DNA from: Dillenia suffruticosa
Lineage: Eukaryota > Streptophyta > Magnoliopsida > Dilleniales > Dilleniaceae
Length of the DNA: 64,000 nucleotides
Direction: 5' to 3'
NCBI GenBank assembly: GCA_033439265.1
Contig: JAVTVX010000030.1
Span: forward strand, 5,024,501 to 5,088,500
In this document: one piece after another, positions 1 to 13,167 of the stretch
Position numbering within the stretch: position 1 is the stretch's first letter
How the letters are laid out: every line of letters begins with the position of its first letter
The notes under the pieces: generated by a model
Databases searched by the model: none
What the model was told of the DNA's origin: nothing
Seen by the model: the letters and a program-made list of their open reading frames with translations, nothing else
Position numbers and translations under genes: made by a program

Positions 1-2040
1 ATATTTTTACAGAAAATCGGACAAAACCTCCCCATAAATCGGAGGTTTCTCAAGTACAATTTCACCTGTATATCATATTCATCCTAAAAAAATAAGTAAA
101 TGGCCATCCCGGCCTCTCCAAAATCAACAAATACCACAGCCAACATCCAGAACAATGCAAGACTATAAGTTTCTAGCAGTCCTAGCAACAGACCTCTACT
201 GTCATGCCCAACTAGAGCATGAGCAGCCGTCACACCGAGCGGATTTAAATTCTACGCATATATAAAATAAATTCCCAAGTTATTTTTAAATATTTACAAA
301 TGTCTCAATGCAATGAAATAATCAACACGAAAGTTTCACGAATAAAAGTCCATAATTTATACAGTCATCCTAAAAGTTTAGATAAATGGAATGGTCAAAC
401 TAAAATCTCCAATACATAACAATATTACAAATCATCGTAGCGGAAGAGATGAAAAATATCCATACCAAAATCCGGTGATATCTCCTCGATCCAACACTAA
501 TCCTGTGGGAAAGAAAGTGAGGGGTGAGTATCTATGGGAGAATACTCAGTAAGTGAGGGGATTGACATCATACTATCAATATCGAGGTGAATTTGGAGTG
601 TCAAAGCATAGATAATAAAATATCCACAGTGTACAAACCGATCATATTATTTCAAAATCATAATAATACGCACACATCAGAAAGCAAGATATGCATCCAA
701 TATTTACATCAATGTCGTGAAGAGCCGGCCAATGAAATATTCCTGGCAATTGTCTACCTCGACCAAGGACGGCGCATTAGGGGTTTTTTCAAATGCAAGT
801 ATTAAAGAATGGCTATCTGCCCCAATGTTCGCCACAGACTACCCCAACTAGTCTGTAAATAATAATAATGTACATATAACTAGTCGGCCGTGTATGGTGC
901 CCCCGCCTGGTGCTAGACGGAGCCGTACTCAATGTCCTCTCCGATGAGGGTCAACTTGGGGCACCCATACACACGACGATCTGACGGATACCTCCGGCTG
1001 AAGCGTATCCGGGCACAAGGGGTGCCTCTACCAGATGTCCTTCGTAGCTACGGATCACAATATCATATCAGTCGGGCACGTAGCCCCATGCATCCCATCA
1101 CCAGATCGGCCGGGCATATAGCCCAATGCATAATATCATAACATCGGCCGGGCATACAACCCAATATATAAGTAAATTCATTTAAAACCATGTGCCAATA
1201 TAGTGAAAGCATTAAAACATATCAATGTGTCGAAAATGTGGCACAATATACAGTTATCAAAACTCATGGATGCATATCAATAAAGTCAAAAATTTAGACA
1301 CTCCAAAGGTCACAAAACATTCATCAAATATTCGAAAATTCTAACAATCAGACATTTGCAAAAACATGTCATTTAAAAGTATTTTTGAAACATGGTTTTC
1401 AATCAATAGCGAATGTCAAAGTCCCACTCACAGTTTTAGGGAGGGTGGTCACTCCCTATTTTCAAAACAATTCCAATCTGAATCCTCGAGTCTCTAAAAA
1501 GATCAACCTAAATCAGATTATCAAAATTTGAATATCAATTTCTCAAGCATTTTTAGGGTTTATCCGAAAGACCTAAAATGTATAATATCTTCCACTTTAC
1601 GGCTCATTTCATTCCAACCCTACAACTCAGATACTTTCATGCATATTCCAAAGTTTAACTCTAAAGAAACTATTCGAATTTACTCGACATGATTTTGTGA
1701 TTCTATAATACGCTTATTTCGTATCAGATCATTTAATTTCTGTAACATTCTATACTTAACTTTCAAAGTCACATATAATCATTTCAGAAATTGTATTCTA
1801 TTCGCATTCCACTTACACTCTAAACATATACAAAACCTTTCATCTTGGATTCAATCCTAAATTCATCCAATTTATCAATTAGAGTCGAAATCTCCTCACC
1901 TAGGGTTTTCTCAAAGCGCCGAGTCTCGTCTGAAAGTCGCTTCGGTCACTCCAAAGTCTGTAGGGTTTCCTATCAAAACAAGGTTTATTTGTTAGATCTA
2001 AACACATAGATCCGAAACAAAGCCCTAAGTCATTTACCTG

Positions 2041-2760
2041 CGTGGAGTTTCGTGGGCTGTCACGAGCTCACGGGCCGTCGCGGGCTCGTCGGCTACAGCT
2101 AGCGGGCTCGCTGGTCTGCGGGCCAGTGAGCTAACGGGCTAGCGGGTTGACGGGCCGACGGCTGATGGGCCTGCGGGCTAGCGGGCCGATGGGCTGAACT
2201 GGGTCGCGGGCCGTACTGGACTTGCGGGCTTGGACGGGCTGTCGGGCCTGGTGGGCCCGTGGGCTTGCTGCTGATGGGCCTGCGTGCCCGTGCACACTCG
2301 TGCGCTGGGCAGCGCGCCCATGCACTCTGGGCTGCGCGCTCGTGCACTGGCTCGCGCGCTCGTGCATTGGCTCGCGCGCTCGCAGCCTGGGCTCTTGCTC
2401 GCGGCTTGGGCTCGCGCTCGCGGACTCAGTCCTGCTCGCAGCCTGGGCTCGCGCTGCGGCTGGGTCTTGCTCGCGGCCTGGGCTCGAGCTGCGGGCTGGG
2501 TCCTGCTCGGGGCCTGGCTCGCGCTGTGGGCTGGAGAGCGCACTTGGTGGCTCGATCGCGCGAGGACGCAGCAATCGCGCGCTGTGGCACGATCGGGCTC
2601 GCGTGGAGGAATCGCGCTGTGGAGCGCTCAAGCTCGCGCGATGGTGGCAGGAGGGGGTTGCTGCTGGTGGTGGCTGTTCGCGGACGGAAGCGAGATCGCG
2701 CGGTGGCGGCGCTCGGCGGAGCTTGCGAAGGAGGTGAGATCGCGAACAATCGCGACTGCA
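2041..2760. repeat. GC-rich degenerate tandem repeat inside LTR copy 1
   Basis: A GC-rich island made of short degenerate repeats of the words GGGCT, GCGGGC and GCTCGCG, in a window that is otherwise strongly AT-rich. Overlapping open frames of Ala/Arg/Pro-rich composition occur in several frames on both strands here. That is expected from low-complexity GC repeats and is not evidence for a gene. The second LTR copy has a shorter version at 14,076-14,400. Confidence 0.
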
Positions 2761-2807
2761 GAAAGGAGAGTGAGCCGCGGGAAGAAAGAAGAAGAAGCAG
2801 AAAAAGA

Positions 2808-2977
2808 AGAAGAAGAAGAAGAAGAAGAAGAAGAAGAAGGAAGAAGGTGGTGATGGCGGTGGCGGTGGCGGAGGAAGGCGAATGGTCGCGGAGGAAAACG
2901 GACAGCCGCGGAGGAAGACGGACAGCCGCGGAAGATGAAAGGTCGGGAGAGAGAGAGGGAGAGAGAGAGAGAGAGAA
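2808..2977. repeat. GAA and GA microsatellites in the LTR
   Basis: An (GAA)n run covers about 2808-2840 and a GA run about 2949-2977. On the minus (LTR) strand these are TTC/CT-rich. They separate the GC-rich island from the LTR start. Confidence 0.
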
Positions 2978-3007
2978 AGGGGGTTAGGGTTTTAACCCTA
3001 ATCCCCA

Positions 3008-3052
3008 AATTGGGGACGCAGCGTTTTGTCCCAAAACGTTGCGTCTCCAAAT
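3008..3052. repeat. Near-perfect hairpin in LTR copy 1
   Basis: The left arm (3008-3028, core GACGCAGCGTTTTG) pairs with the right arm (3032-3052, core CAAAACGTTGCGTC) around a 3-base loop, with about three mismatches in 21 pairs. The hairpin lies about 90 bp inside the LTR start. Confidence 0.
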
Positions 3053-3137
3053 CATTTTTCATTTTTCATGTTTTTTTTTGTTTTTTGTTTTTCTTTGTTT
3101 TTTGTTTTTTTTTTTGTTTTTTTTAGCTTGGTGTTAC

Positions 3138-3824
3138 AGAGGAGATGAGAGGAGAGAAAAGAAGAGATAGAAGAGAGAGATTGTGAATTTTAATCTAGGT
3201 TGATGTGGCATGCTGTGTCTGTATTTCTATCCCATATGTGCACTAATTTTGTATTTTTTGTTGATTGTTAGGATTGAAAATGGGTAATTTTGATAAAGAA
3301 AAATTAATCTTATATACCAATTCGGCATTTTCTGTGCGTGCTTCTAAATCTCTACAGTTTTGTATATTTTTTTCCACTTTCCACTTTTTTGAAAACCATA
3401 AAAGAATATGTGGATATTTTTGAAATACATAGATAGTATGGGGTTTTAGGTAAAACCACATGGGCAGATTGTAATTTACTCCATTTCTTTATAAAGAAAA
3501 GTCTTTTAAGAATGTTTTCTATTATTTGATATATTTTTTTTATGCGGAATATAAACGGTGGTGGATTTTACTCACCGCAAACTTTAAATACCAGAATATA
3601 AATCTATTCAAAAGACAAAAGCCCAAACAAGGTTGAAAAAAAGTCTGAAAAAGTATATCAATATTCCAGAATATGCATTTACAATATATTAAGATATTGT
3701 ATAGGTCAAACACTTCTATACAAAATATGAAACTAAATAATAAAGATAAAATAGTACCAAATAAAATAAGAAAATAAAAAGAAAGGAAAAATATTAAATA
3801 TTAAATATTTTGTGGATATGGTGC
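3138..3824. other. AT-rich intergenic DNA
   Basis: No gene is seen. A purine-rich GA stretch at 3140-3180 borders the LTR. The remainder is AT-rich with stop codons in all frames. Confidence 0.
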
Positions 3825-3981
3825 TACTACAAAATTAAAATCTTATGCTAACGGTAACTTTTATTATTAGTGACATTTTATGAGAGTTTTCTATACCATA
3901 TAGAGATGCTTGTGACAAAAGCGTCGAGAAATGTATACATTTTGGGATGTTATAAAATTCACTATTAGGAAAAATTTATCA

Positions 3982-4740
3982 ACTGTACAACCGTCTGTAA
4001 AAACGATGTTAAATTTTGACGTTTATCACTTGTGGTCAGTAAATATGGTAGTTTTGGACGGTTTGAAAATAATAACTATATGACTTTTTTTTACTGTGTA
4101 TTTAGGGTTTGAAAAGTCTACATAAATTCTAAATCTATACTAACCGATATATTTCAAAGTCTGTAAATGTTATCTACCATTTGGACGGTTATCATTTATC
4201 GTCAATAAATGTGACCACTTTACTGACTGTTTGAAAAGAGTCTATATATGAGTTTTCTTTAGTGAAACTTAAATCATACCGTCTATATAAATTCTATACC
4301 TATACTAACCTATATATTACACCATGTGTAAAAGCAACAATCAATTAGAACGGTTATCAGTTATCGTCAGTAAATCTGGTACTATTTTGGACAATTTGAA
4401 AATAATCACTATATGAGTTTTCATTACTCACTATTGAACCATATGGTTTGCATAAGTGCTACTTATATTAATGCTATCTACAATTCTAACTGTTATGAAA
4501 TTTCGTCAATAAATGTATCAGTTTCTAAGGACAGTTTAAAAATTGATTCTATATGGGTAATTTATACTGTCCCCTAAACCACATCGTTTATACAAATTTA
4601 TAACTATACTAACCCATATATTATACTGTTTGTAAATGTTATATACTATTATAACGGTTATTAGTTTTTATCATAAATATGGTACTTTTTTAGAAATTAT
4701 TTGAAAATAATTTCTATATGTGTCATATATGTGCCATCTA
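3982..4740. repeat. Degenerate tandem repeat, period near 165 bp
   Basis: About five units follow each other. Landmarks are ACTAACC(T/C)ATATATTA (starts near 4139, 4302 and 4605), ACGGTTATCA/TTATCGTCA(A/G)TAAAT, and TTTGAAAATAAT followed by CTATATG. A further diverged unit is seen at about 5420-5580. No coding frame is conserved across the units, so this is a structural array and not a gene. Confidence 0.
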
Positions 4741-4799
4741 TATTGACTACTGAGTCCTGTTATTTGTATAGTCTATAGAAATGGTTTAAAAATGTAAGT

Positions 4800-5960
4800 T
4801 TAAGATATCAAACTATTTGTGATATCTGAAAATAATTTAGGATAACAGATGGTAGGTTACTATAACAAACGATAAGTTCGAGATAATATGTGGTAATTTT
4901 GTGATAAATTATGGTAATTTTGTGATAAATTATGGTAAGTTCGTGATAACTGGTTGCTTTGAAGAATCCTTTTGCTCGGCGTGCATCAGATTTCAATTTC
5001 TTGATTTTTTTATTTCTTTTACACTTGAAAATTGTTTCATAGTTTTATTTGACAACTAATCCTATAGTACAACATATGATTAAATATGAATCAACTCCAC
5101 TTGCTTGAATTCAAGTCTCCGATTGACCCGATCGTAGTCCAATACCGAACTGACAGTTTGTTTTCATAATCGCTAAAAAATGCAAACATTGTTAATGGCT
5201 AATGCCAATGGATATATTTATAAATATTGAATTGCACTATGATATAAAATATTGACCATGAGTAAAAATGGACAACTATTGATTCCACCCTCCTTCCTCC
5301 TTTCCTCGTTTCCTCCTCTCTTCCTCATCTCTTCACAAAATCTTTAAATTGGCACACCTTGTAGGTAAATGTATAAGTCGGTAAATGGGTAATCCGCTAA
5401 ACTATACCGTCTATATAAGTCTATGACTATAGTAACCCTAGTAACCCACGTATTGTACCATTTGTATAAGTTTATGTAGATGCTATACATTATTCTAACG
5501 GTTATTAGATTTCATTGTTAAATGTGATAATTTTTGGGAACTATTTGAAAATATTCTCTATATGTGCAATTTGACTATTGAGTTAGGGACGGTTTAAAAA
5601 TTTAAGCGTTAAGATATCAATGGTAAGTTGCAATAAAAAGGGATAAATTGAAATAATAGGTGATGTGATGCATTAGTATAACAAGTGATAAGTTTGCGAT
5701 AACCGATGATAATTTTGCGATAACTTGTGGTAAATTTGACTAGTGGTAATATATGTGGTAATATTATTATTGGAGTGAAATATTACATAATAATTTTGCA
5801 ATAAGAGGTACTAAATTCCATGTACAGGTGATAAAGTATGGTAATTGGTGGTAAAGGGAAGTAATATTATTATACATCGGAGTTGTGATATCTAGTGATA
5901 AAATTGAGATAACAGGAGGTGATAAAGATTAGGGTTACTTTAAGGTTGCTAAAATAGGTG
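4800..5960. repeat. GATAA/GTGGTAA-rich short-repeat array
   Basis: Short irregular repeats of GTGATAAATTATGGTAA and GATAACCGATGATA type cluster at 4810-4955 and 5600-5960. The intervening 5000-5400 bp are ordinary AT-rich DNA. The same vocabulary reappears at 16.7-17.6 kb. Confidence 0.
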
Positions 5961-8900
5961 ATAAATTTGTATGGTAATATACCCACCCACACATTGGAGT
6001 GAAATACTAAAAGTAATGGTTATTAGCAACATGTTGTGCACCCATTATTATTGTTTCTAATAATTAAAAAAAAATTATTTCTAATGGGAATGTCATCAGA
6101 TATATATTACAGCAACCTGACTTGGTACATCATAATTTACTTTTCAAATTCTTTTCACAATTTTCCTTTGTACTTTTTTAGACTTTGATTTTATTGATTT
6201 TCTCTTTATTTCCTGCATCTTCTCCATCATGGACATGATTTGGGGACGGACTGTATTATACTCTGACATTAAAAATTGAGAAAATATTTTTTTCTCAAGA
6301 AATTAAGATCCTAAAATGAAATGAACCCAATAATAATTACAATACAAAAACGTAAGGATAACATAAGGTGTGACAATAGTTACGATAACGGTTCCCATAT
6401 CTCCAAAAATCTCATAATAAATATTTTACGATCATTCCTAACATGTAAAAATTATTTTAGGTTGATCATGTATTATAAGTGTCGGCATGCATTAACTTCA
6501 AATCATGTAACAAATTTTGGAGATACGTAGCGAGTTAACTTATGTGTTAGTTTGCTATGGAATTTCAACGGACACAATTTCAGAAATACCTTTTTGTAAA
6601 GAGAAATTAATGGAAATATTATAATTATAGTTGAACAAAATTTGATATTTAAATATATCTAGCAATTAATATGAAAGTTTGCAATTAGTCATCTTTATCA
6701 CCTCTGAAGCGATAACTAAGTCTAGAAGATACATGATTTGCTTGTCTAGATGAAGAGCGCAACAAACCCAGTGTTCTTTGAAAATAATGGGTACAAAAAC
6801 CTATTATAAAAACATAATAGAAATATATTAATAGAAATGTATATTAATGTTAAAGTGTGTAATTGTAAAATGTATAATAGTAAAGTAAGATTAATATAAA
6901 CTCACTAGATTGTATAATTGAAACTGGAATTTAAGTGTTTTTTTAAGACAGAAATCTCTCAACAGTCGAAATATCCCAGTTGCCTTTTTGTTTGACATCC
7001 AAGCAGATGACATCTAGATTAGTAAACAAGGTGAGAATGCGAGAATGCGAGAAGAGAATATGGATATTGGATATGGTGTTGTGTATTATTTATGAGGTGG
7101 TTAAAAATTATTAAAGTGGCAAAAGTTAGAAGCCAGACATCCAAGGGATTTGGAGTAAGGAGAGAGAGAGGGGGGAGATAGGTGAATTGTATTGGTGAGG
7201 TGACGTTGAATTTTGTGAGGAGAAATGAGGGTGTTTTCTGAGTTTTGTGGTTTGTGATCATGTGAAGAAAGAAGAGAGAAAGATTTAAATGGTCAAAAAG
7301 TTGTGCATATGATGTGAAAAGGAAAAAATTATCAAGCTACTGGTAGACTGCACGCTTTCATGGTCATCGCGCAAGCTTGCATGGTCTACGCATCGCAAGC
7401 TTGTGTGGTCTACCATTTATTGCGCACGGTCGATCGCGCGAGCTTTCCGGGTCAGCCACTTAGCTTTTGTCAGTTTAATTTAAACCATTATTATTATTTC
7501 AGGATCAGCAAAACCTAAAAACCTAATTTTGTGAACATAAGATTAGCTGGACTTTGCATTGAAACAAATTGATTAGTGAAAGATGCTGAAAAATCATCAA
7601 AACCTAAAAACCTAATTTTGTGAAGATAAGATTAGCTTGACTTTACAGTGAAACAAGTTGACTAGTGAAAGATGATGAAAAAGAATACTTACCGAAAACC
7701 ACATTGGAAAAACACATTTGGAGAAGAAGGGAGATGGAGGTTTTGGACAATAGGTGTTGAGAAACTGGATGCAGTATTCCATGGTCCGCAAAAGATTTAA
7801 TCACTATGTATATTAAAAATAAACAAAAAAACATCAATAATACTATTTATATATTCATATCAATATGCCAATCTAATGAGAGGACACCAGATCATAAGCA
7901 TCACTCCAGCATATATAGTTTCCATCAATATCACACAATGCCATAAAAAATAGATTTAGTACAAGCAGAGAAAAGGAAGAAAAAAATGTTATTGCACTAA
8001 AAAACACTATTGGCACCAAATGAAATATTATTGCACAGCAGGAGAAAAAGGAGAAAAAATGGTTTGGCGCCAAACGTGGAAGAGAACTATTGTCACTATT
8101 AAACTATTAAATCAACTTTTTGTTGTCATTGTCTCAAAAATGAAATACTATTCCCACCAAGCGAGAGAACTCGGCCAAATGAGGTGTTGGTTGTTGGAAA
8201 GAGAACTCTGATTAAATTAAATTGGTGAGGTTATTGGTTTGGTTGTGGGAAATTAATATTGTCAACTGTTAAAGTTTTTGTTGGCTTTGTTGTCATTATG
8301 TACTCGTATAAATTCAAGTCAAATACTATTGGCACTAAATGAAGTACTTACTATTGCAATTATAATGAAATACTATTGCAATTAAAAGAAATTTGCACCC
8401 ATTTTCATTTATTAACATAAAATAATAAAATAATAAAATAATAAAAATAATAATTATTATATAAAAAATTAATAATAATAATTTTTAGTGTACAGTACAC
8501 TATTCAAACAAAATCCTCTCTCTAAAAATATTCTCTCCTTCTTCTTCACATGTCACAAAATCGTTACCTCCAATCACCAATCACCACATCCTCTTTCATC
8601 ACATATCACAGATTCTCTCACTCCTCACATCTTCTTTCACAAAATCAAAACATTTGGTCAATACGTATACAACTAAAAGACCATTCAAAAAAAAAAGAAA
8701 AAACAGTTCTCTCATATCATCAAAAAATTTGGTCAAACGTATACAACCAAAAGCGTATTCAAATGAAAATGTTCTCTCACATGTTCACAAGACGCCTCCA
8801 CATCCCTCCAATGTCACATCCTTCTTCACTTCAACTTTAGAAAATATTCTCAAAATCCACTTACTATCTTTGCAAATTACCTAATAAAGACAACCAAACA

Positions 8901-9083
8901 TCATATCCTTCTATACTTCAACTTCAAAAAATATTCTCAAAATCCACTCTCTCTCTCACATGATAGAGAGAGTTGTTTTAAATAACTTAAATCTACGTCG
9001 ACTCTCTCTCATGTCGAAATCCTTCTTCTTACCAACCTTCTAGAAAATCCTTCTTAGCAAATCTTACTCTGGCCCTCACTCAA
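5961..9083. other. AT-rich region with small duplications, no gene
   Basis: No coding exon could be supported. Two approximate tandem copies of about 97 bp lie at 7504-7690, each with the word AAAACCTAAAAACCTAATTTTGTGAA split over its length. A duplicated block containing AAAATATTCTCAAAATCCACT occurs at about 8840 and 8930, just upstream of the transposon-like ORF at 9084. Confidence 0.
7504..7690. repeat. Tandem duplication, about 97 bp unit
   Basis: Two adjacent copies share AACCTAAAAACCTAATTTTG, AAGATTAGCT and TAGTGAAAGATG with about 90% identity by eye. The unit is non-coding. Confidence 0.
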
Positions 9084-10602
9084 ATGGCCCCTAAGTCTCG
9101 AAAAGGTAAGGAAAATGTAATAGAATCAGAAAAATACAACAAGAGGGGATTTCCCTCTCTCGAGAAAAACAAGCTATTTTATAAACTCTTCTCTCATTGA
9201 GACATCACTCATGGTCGATCAATATATTGGGAATTTCTCGAGAGCATAGGTTTTAAGCTTGTCACTTACTTACAATAAGTTTGTCCTGGTTGGATTCTTA
9301 ATCCTAGCAAAAAAATTTATGAGAATAAAGTTAAAAGTTTTTATAATAATATAGTAGAAATCGATAATATGGAAGTAACTGATGGTGAGAATGAGTGTGA
9401 AGCAGTAGATCACGATTCTAACATTGTCATTGATGGTAAAGCTTGGTCATCGGCTTTTGAAACTTATTTTGATAGTCAAAAAATTGAAGTGAAATCTAGA
9501 ATTATATGTAGAGACGGTAGTCTTAAGTGGGTGGATTACAAGGAATGTGTGGTATATTTGCAAACAGAGATACTAAACGATGGTAAAATAGTATTTGATG
9601 ATGATAATTTAGAGGAATTTAGTACAAATGCCATAGATCTAAATTTGCGTGAAGGAATTCTACACTTGTTGATCACACATGCTATTAAGCTACAAGCAGC
9701 TAATTATACATTTATGACCAGAGATGATTTTTTGTTAATGGCATGTATTATTAAAAAAAATCTAGGTTTGCATTTTCTACTTCCTTGGTTTATGATAACC
9801 ACAAGAGTCTCAAATTCAAATTTGTTATATGCTAGGTGTGGTTAATGGTATTTTAAAAAATCAAGGGATAAGTTTATGAAAGGAAAACAGAGTGGAATTA
9901 AGCATGAAAAATAATATAAATGCTATAAGCTTTCGCAGAGCTATTTAGATTTGTGAGGATAGTATATGGGTTAATCTCATGAAAAGAACTAGTAGGCCAA
10001 AGGCAGAGCCAGAAGAAGGCGGGAATGAGTACCCTAGGAATGAGAATGTTTGGTGGAATGAACTCTTTCAATGCATGTATAATATGAAAATACAGTTCAT
10101 GGATAGAATTGATGAGGGAAGCGGGAGATATTCGGAGGGAAGTGAGAGAAGTTTGGAGGGAAGTGGGTGAACTTAGATATGGTAGCAACACAATGAAGAG
10201 AAACATTGAAAGATACTATTCAACTTAGTGAACATGTTTGTTGATGTGAAGGTGAATAGCAACTTTATTTACTGTATAAGAGACCATTTGGTGGTAGAAA
10301 GTCTGGTTGGACCTTCTTCCTCTGCTACCGCCACCCAAGATAGAGCACCTCCCAGCTCCCCATCTGCCTACCCATTTCCTATGCATCCATTCGGTTCTCG
10401 TCCCACTACAGACACTCCCTATCCATTCAGTTCTCGTCCTATTGTAGACACTCCCATTACGCCTATGCTTGCTATGGTGCCCATGCCCGATACTAATCCT
10501 TCCACGCCTAATATTAATTCTTTAGACATTTGTGACATTATTCATTCCTCTGCTGGTGAATCCTCTTCTGCTAGGACTAAAGAAAAAACAAAAAAAATTT
10601 AA
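9084..10602 (+). pseudogene. Broken transposon-like ORF
   Basis: A frame opening with ATG at 9084 (MAPKSRKGKENV) is stopped by TGA at 9198 and TAA at 9276, then stays open from 9279 to 9845. It contains FYKLFS, YWEFLESIGFKLVTYL, WVDYKECV and MITTRVSNSNLLYARCG. After 9845 other frames carry a charged segment (9979-10170) and a Pro/Ser-rich segment (10,228-10,602, with SAYPFPMHPFGSRP) ending in a Lys-rich tail. The style resembles the 'putative plant transposon protein' ORFs carried by plant mobile elements, but no catalytic motif is seen and the family is not certain. Two in-frame stops and the frame changes make it a pseudogene. Confidence 0.
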
Positions 10603-11490
10603 ACCTAAAGTTAATTTCAAATAATGCTACTTTACTTGTACTTAGCTTCTCTTCTTTGTTTCTAGCTTTTGAAATGATACACTATTATATATATATATAC
10701 AACATTTATGGAAATTATCTGTGCAAGACTCAAGCGTAGGCCACTACCGTAGCCATTATAGTCTACCGCGTGTAGTGGCCTCCCATAGGTGCAGGCCTGC
10801 TCGGTCCCGCGCGCATGCGCGGCTTGTCATGAGCCCTATGCTTGCTAATTATGTCCATTTGAATATCATGATAATTCACATAAAACTATTAATATTATTA
10901 ATTTAAATAATGTAATGATATGAAATTAGTAATTTATATAATATAGTGTTATATATTTTTAAAATTCACTGACTAATTTTTAGATAATATAGTGTTATAA
11001 TTTGAAATTATGATAGTAATTAATGATATTTAATATTAGTAATTATCAATATTATATAATATAATATTAATTATCAATATTGTATAATTTTATAAAATGA
11101 AATATTAATTATCAATCAAAACAAAAAAAGTCAATTCTCACAAAGTTAATTATCAATATTATATAATTTTATATAAATTTTAAGAGAAAAACAACAAATA
11201 AGAAAAAGACATAAATGAGAAGAGGTCCATGAGTTCCACGTAAATACAACATTAATATTAATTTAGAAGTTGACATTAAGATTAATTTAAAAGGTTAACA
11301 ATTAATTTAAAAGTTGACATATTTAATATGACAAATAATAGATGTACGATATACAATAAGTTCCACAACCAACAACCAATAATCTCATTTGACACTAATT
11401 TCTCTTTTTGGCAACAAAAATATTTTTCTAGTTCATTTGCTCATGTATGTATTTATTTCTCCATTGCCTTGTGCAAAATCATTGCATTTA
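10603..11490. other. AT-rich spacer with short GC island
   Basis: A GC-rich islet at 10,720-10,840 with CCGCGTGTAGTGG and CCCGCGCGCATGCGCGG (palindromic) interrupts AT-rich DNA. From 10,900 to 11,170 irregular repeats of TTATCAATATTATATAAT are seen. There is no gene. Confidence 0.
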
Positions 11491-11508
11491 ATATCATATG
11501 GACAAGTC

Positions 11509-13165
11509 TTGGACAAGTCATGGATGTATTCTAAATCAAGACAAGTGATAAATATATTGACAGACTTAATATATTTCTTGGATTTGCATCGTAAATATTT
11601 GATCCATCAATGGAAATATATCATATTTTTGTGTTAAATATTTCAACACATTAAAATCTCTTACATACACGGCATTCAATCACTTGTTACGTTATAGCTT
11701 TCAATATGATTATGATAAGTGGATATATCATTGTTAGAGTAATGAAAAATTTACATTTTATGCATCCAACGCATCTCATGCATCCAACGTAGATGACCTC
11801 TTGAATAGTATTGATAATCTCTTTGACTATGACATGTTTGGTATGTTACTTGATTCATTCACACATAATGATGCATCCAATGTACCATATGATCCAACTT
11901 CAAATAAGTTTCATGAATGACTTGAGAATGTCAAAAATCCAGTATATCCAAATTCAAAACATACTATGTTTACAACTATTGTGCATTTATAATATTTAAA
12001 ATGTTTGTATGGGTGGACCAACAAATCTTTTTCTCTATTATTAATGTTTTTAGCAAAATTGTTGTCGGATGGAAATATATTACCAAATAATTGTCACGAA
12101 GAGAAGAAAACTATTTCAAATTTAGGGTTGGGATATAAGAAAATATGTATTTGTTCTAATGATTGTATATTGTACTAGAAAAAAAAAAGATAAATATGAT
12201 GCATGTTATGTGTATGGTGTTTTTAGATGGAAATGAAATGCATATGGAGATCAAGATATTAATAATAATAATAATAAAAAACTACCAAAATATTGAAATG
12301 ATTTTTTCTGATTCCTAAATTGCAAAAACTATTTACATGAGACCAAATTGTTTCTTTGATAAGATGACATCATGATAAAAGAACAAATGATGTACTCCTA
12401 AGACACCCAATATATTTTCCTATATGGAAGAAGTTTGTTTCCGTATACCCTAACTTTTTTGCTGACTCAAAAAATATTTGATTAGGACTAACAACAGATA
12501 GTTTCAATCCATTTAAAACAATAAATGTTACACATAACACTTGACCAGTGTTAATGCTACTATATAACCTGCCTCCTTGGTTGTGCATGAAGTCTACAAA
12601 CTTCATACTCACATTACTTATTTCTAGTTTAAGAAATCTTGGCAACAATATAGATATGCATATGCAACCATTGGTGGAAAAACTGAAAGAATTATGACAG
12701 GAAAGAGTAGATACTTGTAATTCTTCAGTTGGTGAAAGATTTAAAATGTATGCAGTGTTGTTATGGACTATTAATGACTTCCTTACATATGCTAATCTAT
12801 ATAGATAGAGTATTAAAAATAGATTTGCGTATCCAGCATGCGGATATGATATATGTTTCAAATGATTATGTCATGGCCGAAAGTATTATTATATGGGATA
12901 TTGAAGATGGTTGGAGTCAATTTATCAATTCATGTATAATAAACATTCTTTTGATAGGATAAAGGAATTCATAATTACAACCAAATAATGATCTGGAACT
13001 GAAGTGTTGCGAGAATTAGATGAGATTGACTTAACAAGTCTCAATGACATACAAGGATGGAAAAAAAAACATATTGTTTTATTTGTCTTACCGGGAGAAT
13101 ATTTAATTAGACATAATATTGACATGATGCATACTGAGAAAAAATGTTTCAATGTAATAATTGGT
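11509..13165 (+). pseudogene. CACTA (En/Spm) TNP2-type transposase, decayed
   Basis: Several motifs appear in the correct order for plant CACTA transposases. The transposase-associated start DKSWM (11,512-11,526) comes first, followed by a YDKWIYHC-like segment (about 11,705-11,735). Next is CLYGWTNKSFSLLL...LSDGNILPNN...LGLGYKK...CSNDCILY (about 12,000-12,175). Then come LRHPIYFPIWKKF, IRLGLTTDSFNPF, YNLPPWLCMK and LLWTINDFLTYANL (about 12,390-12,800), and finally WKKKHIVLFVLPGEYLIRHNIDMMH (about 13,055-13,135). Several in-frame stops and frame changes inactivate it. It stops where another CACTA end begins at 13,168, and the expected C-terminal part was not found beyond the insertion. It would have acted in excision and transposition of CACTA elements. 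The domain identity is confident; exact limits are approximate. Confidence 0.
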
Positions 13166-13167
13166 AT

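Larger units (their letters stand above)
1..3137 (-). mobile_element. Gypsy-type LTR (copy 1), minus orientation, cut by window edge
   Basis: Read on the minus strand this begins TGTAACACC at 3137, the usual start of many plant Ty3/gypsy LTRs, and runs off the window at position 1. It matches 14.07-16.24 kb in the opposite orientation. Shared blocks include the AGGGAGTGACCACCCTCCCT box (here near 1433-1462, there near 14,709-14,728), the AACCCTAGGTGAG box, the stretch around CCGTAGCTACG, and the final segment ending in TTTTCTGTAAAAATA. The other copy ends GGAGCGTGACA, so about 60 bp of this one should lie outside the window. No gag or pol is seen inside, so this is either a solo LTR or the right-hand LTR of an element lying to the left. 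The gypsy assignment is inferred from LTR style only. Confidence 0.

Noticed and set aside
2099..2987. Several overlapping frames of 80-240 codons, rich in Ala, Arg and Pro
   Set aside because: They come from the GC-rich and GA-rich low-complexity DNA of an LTR, occur in many frames at once, and show no domain.
12370..12861. 163-codon minus-strand frame
   Set aside because: Antisense shadow of the TNP2 transposase remnant, whose motifs read clearly on the plus strand.
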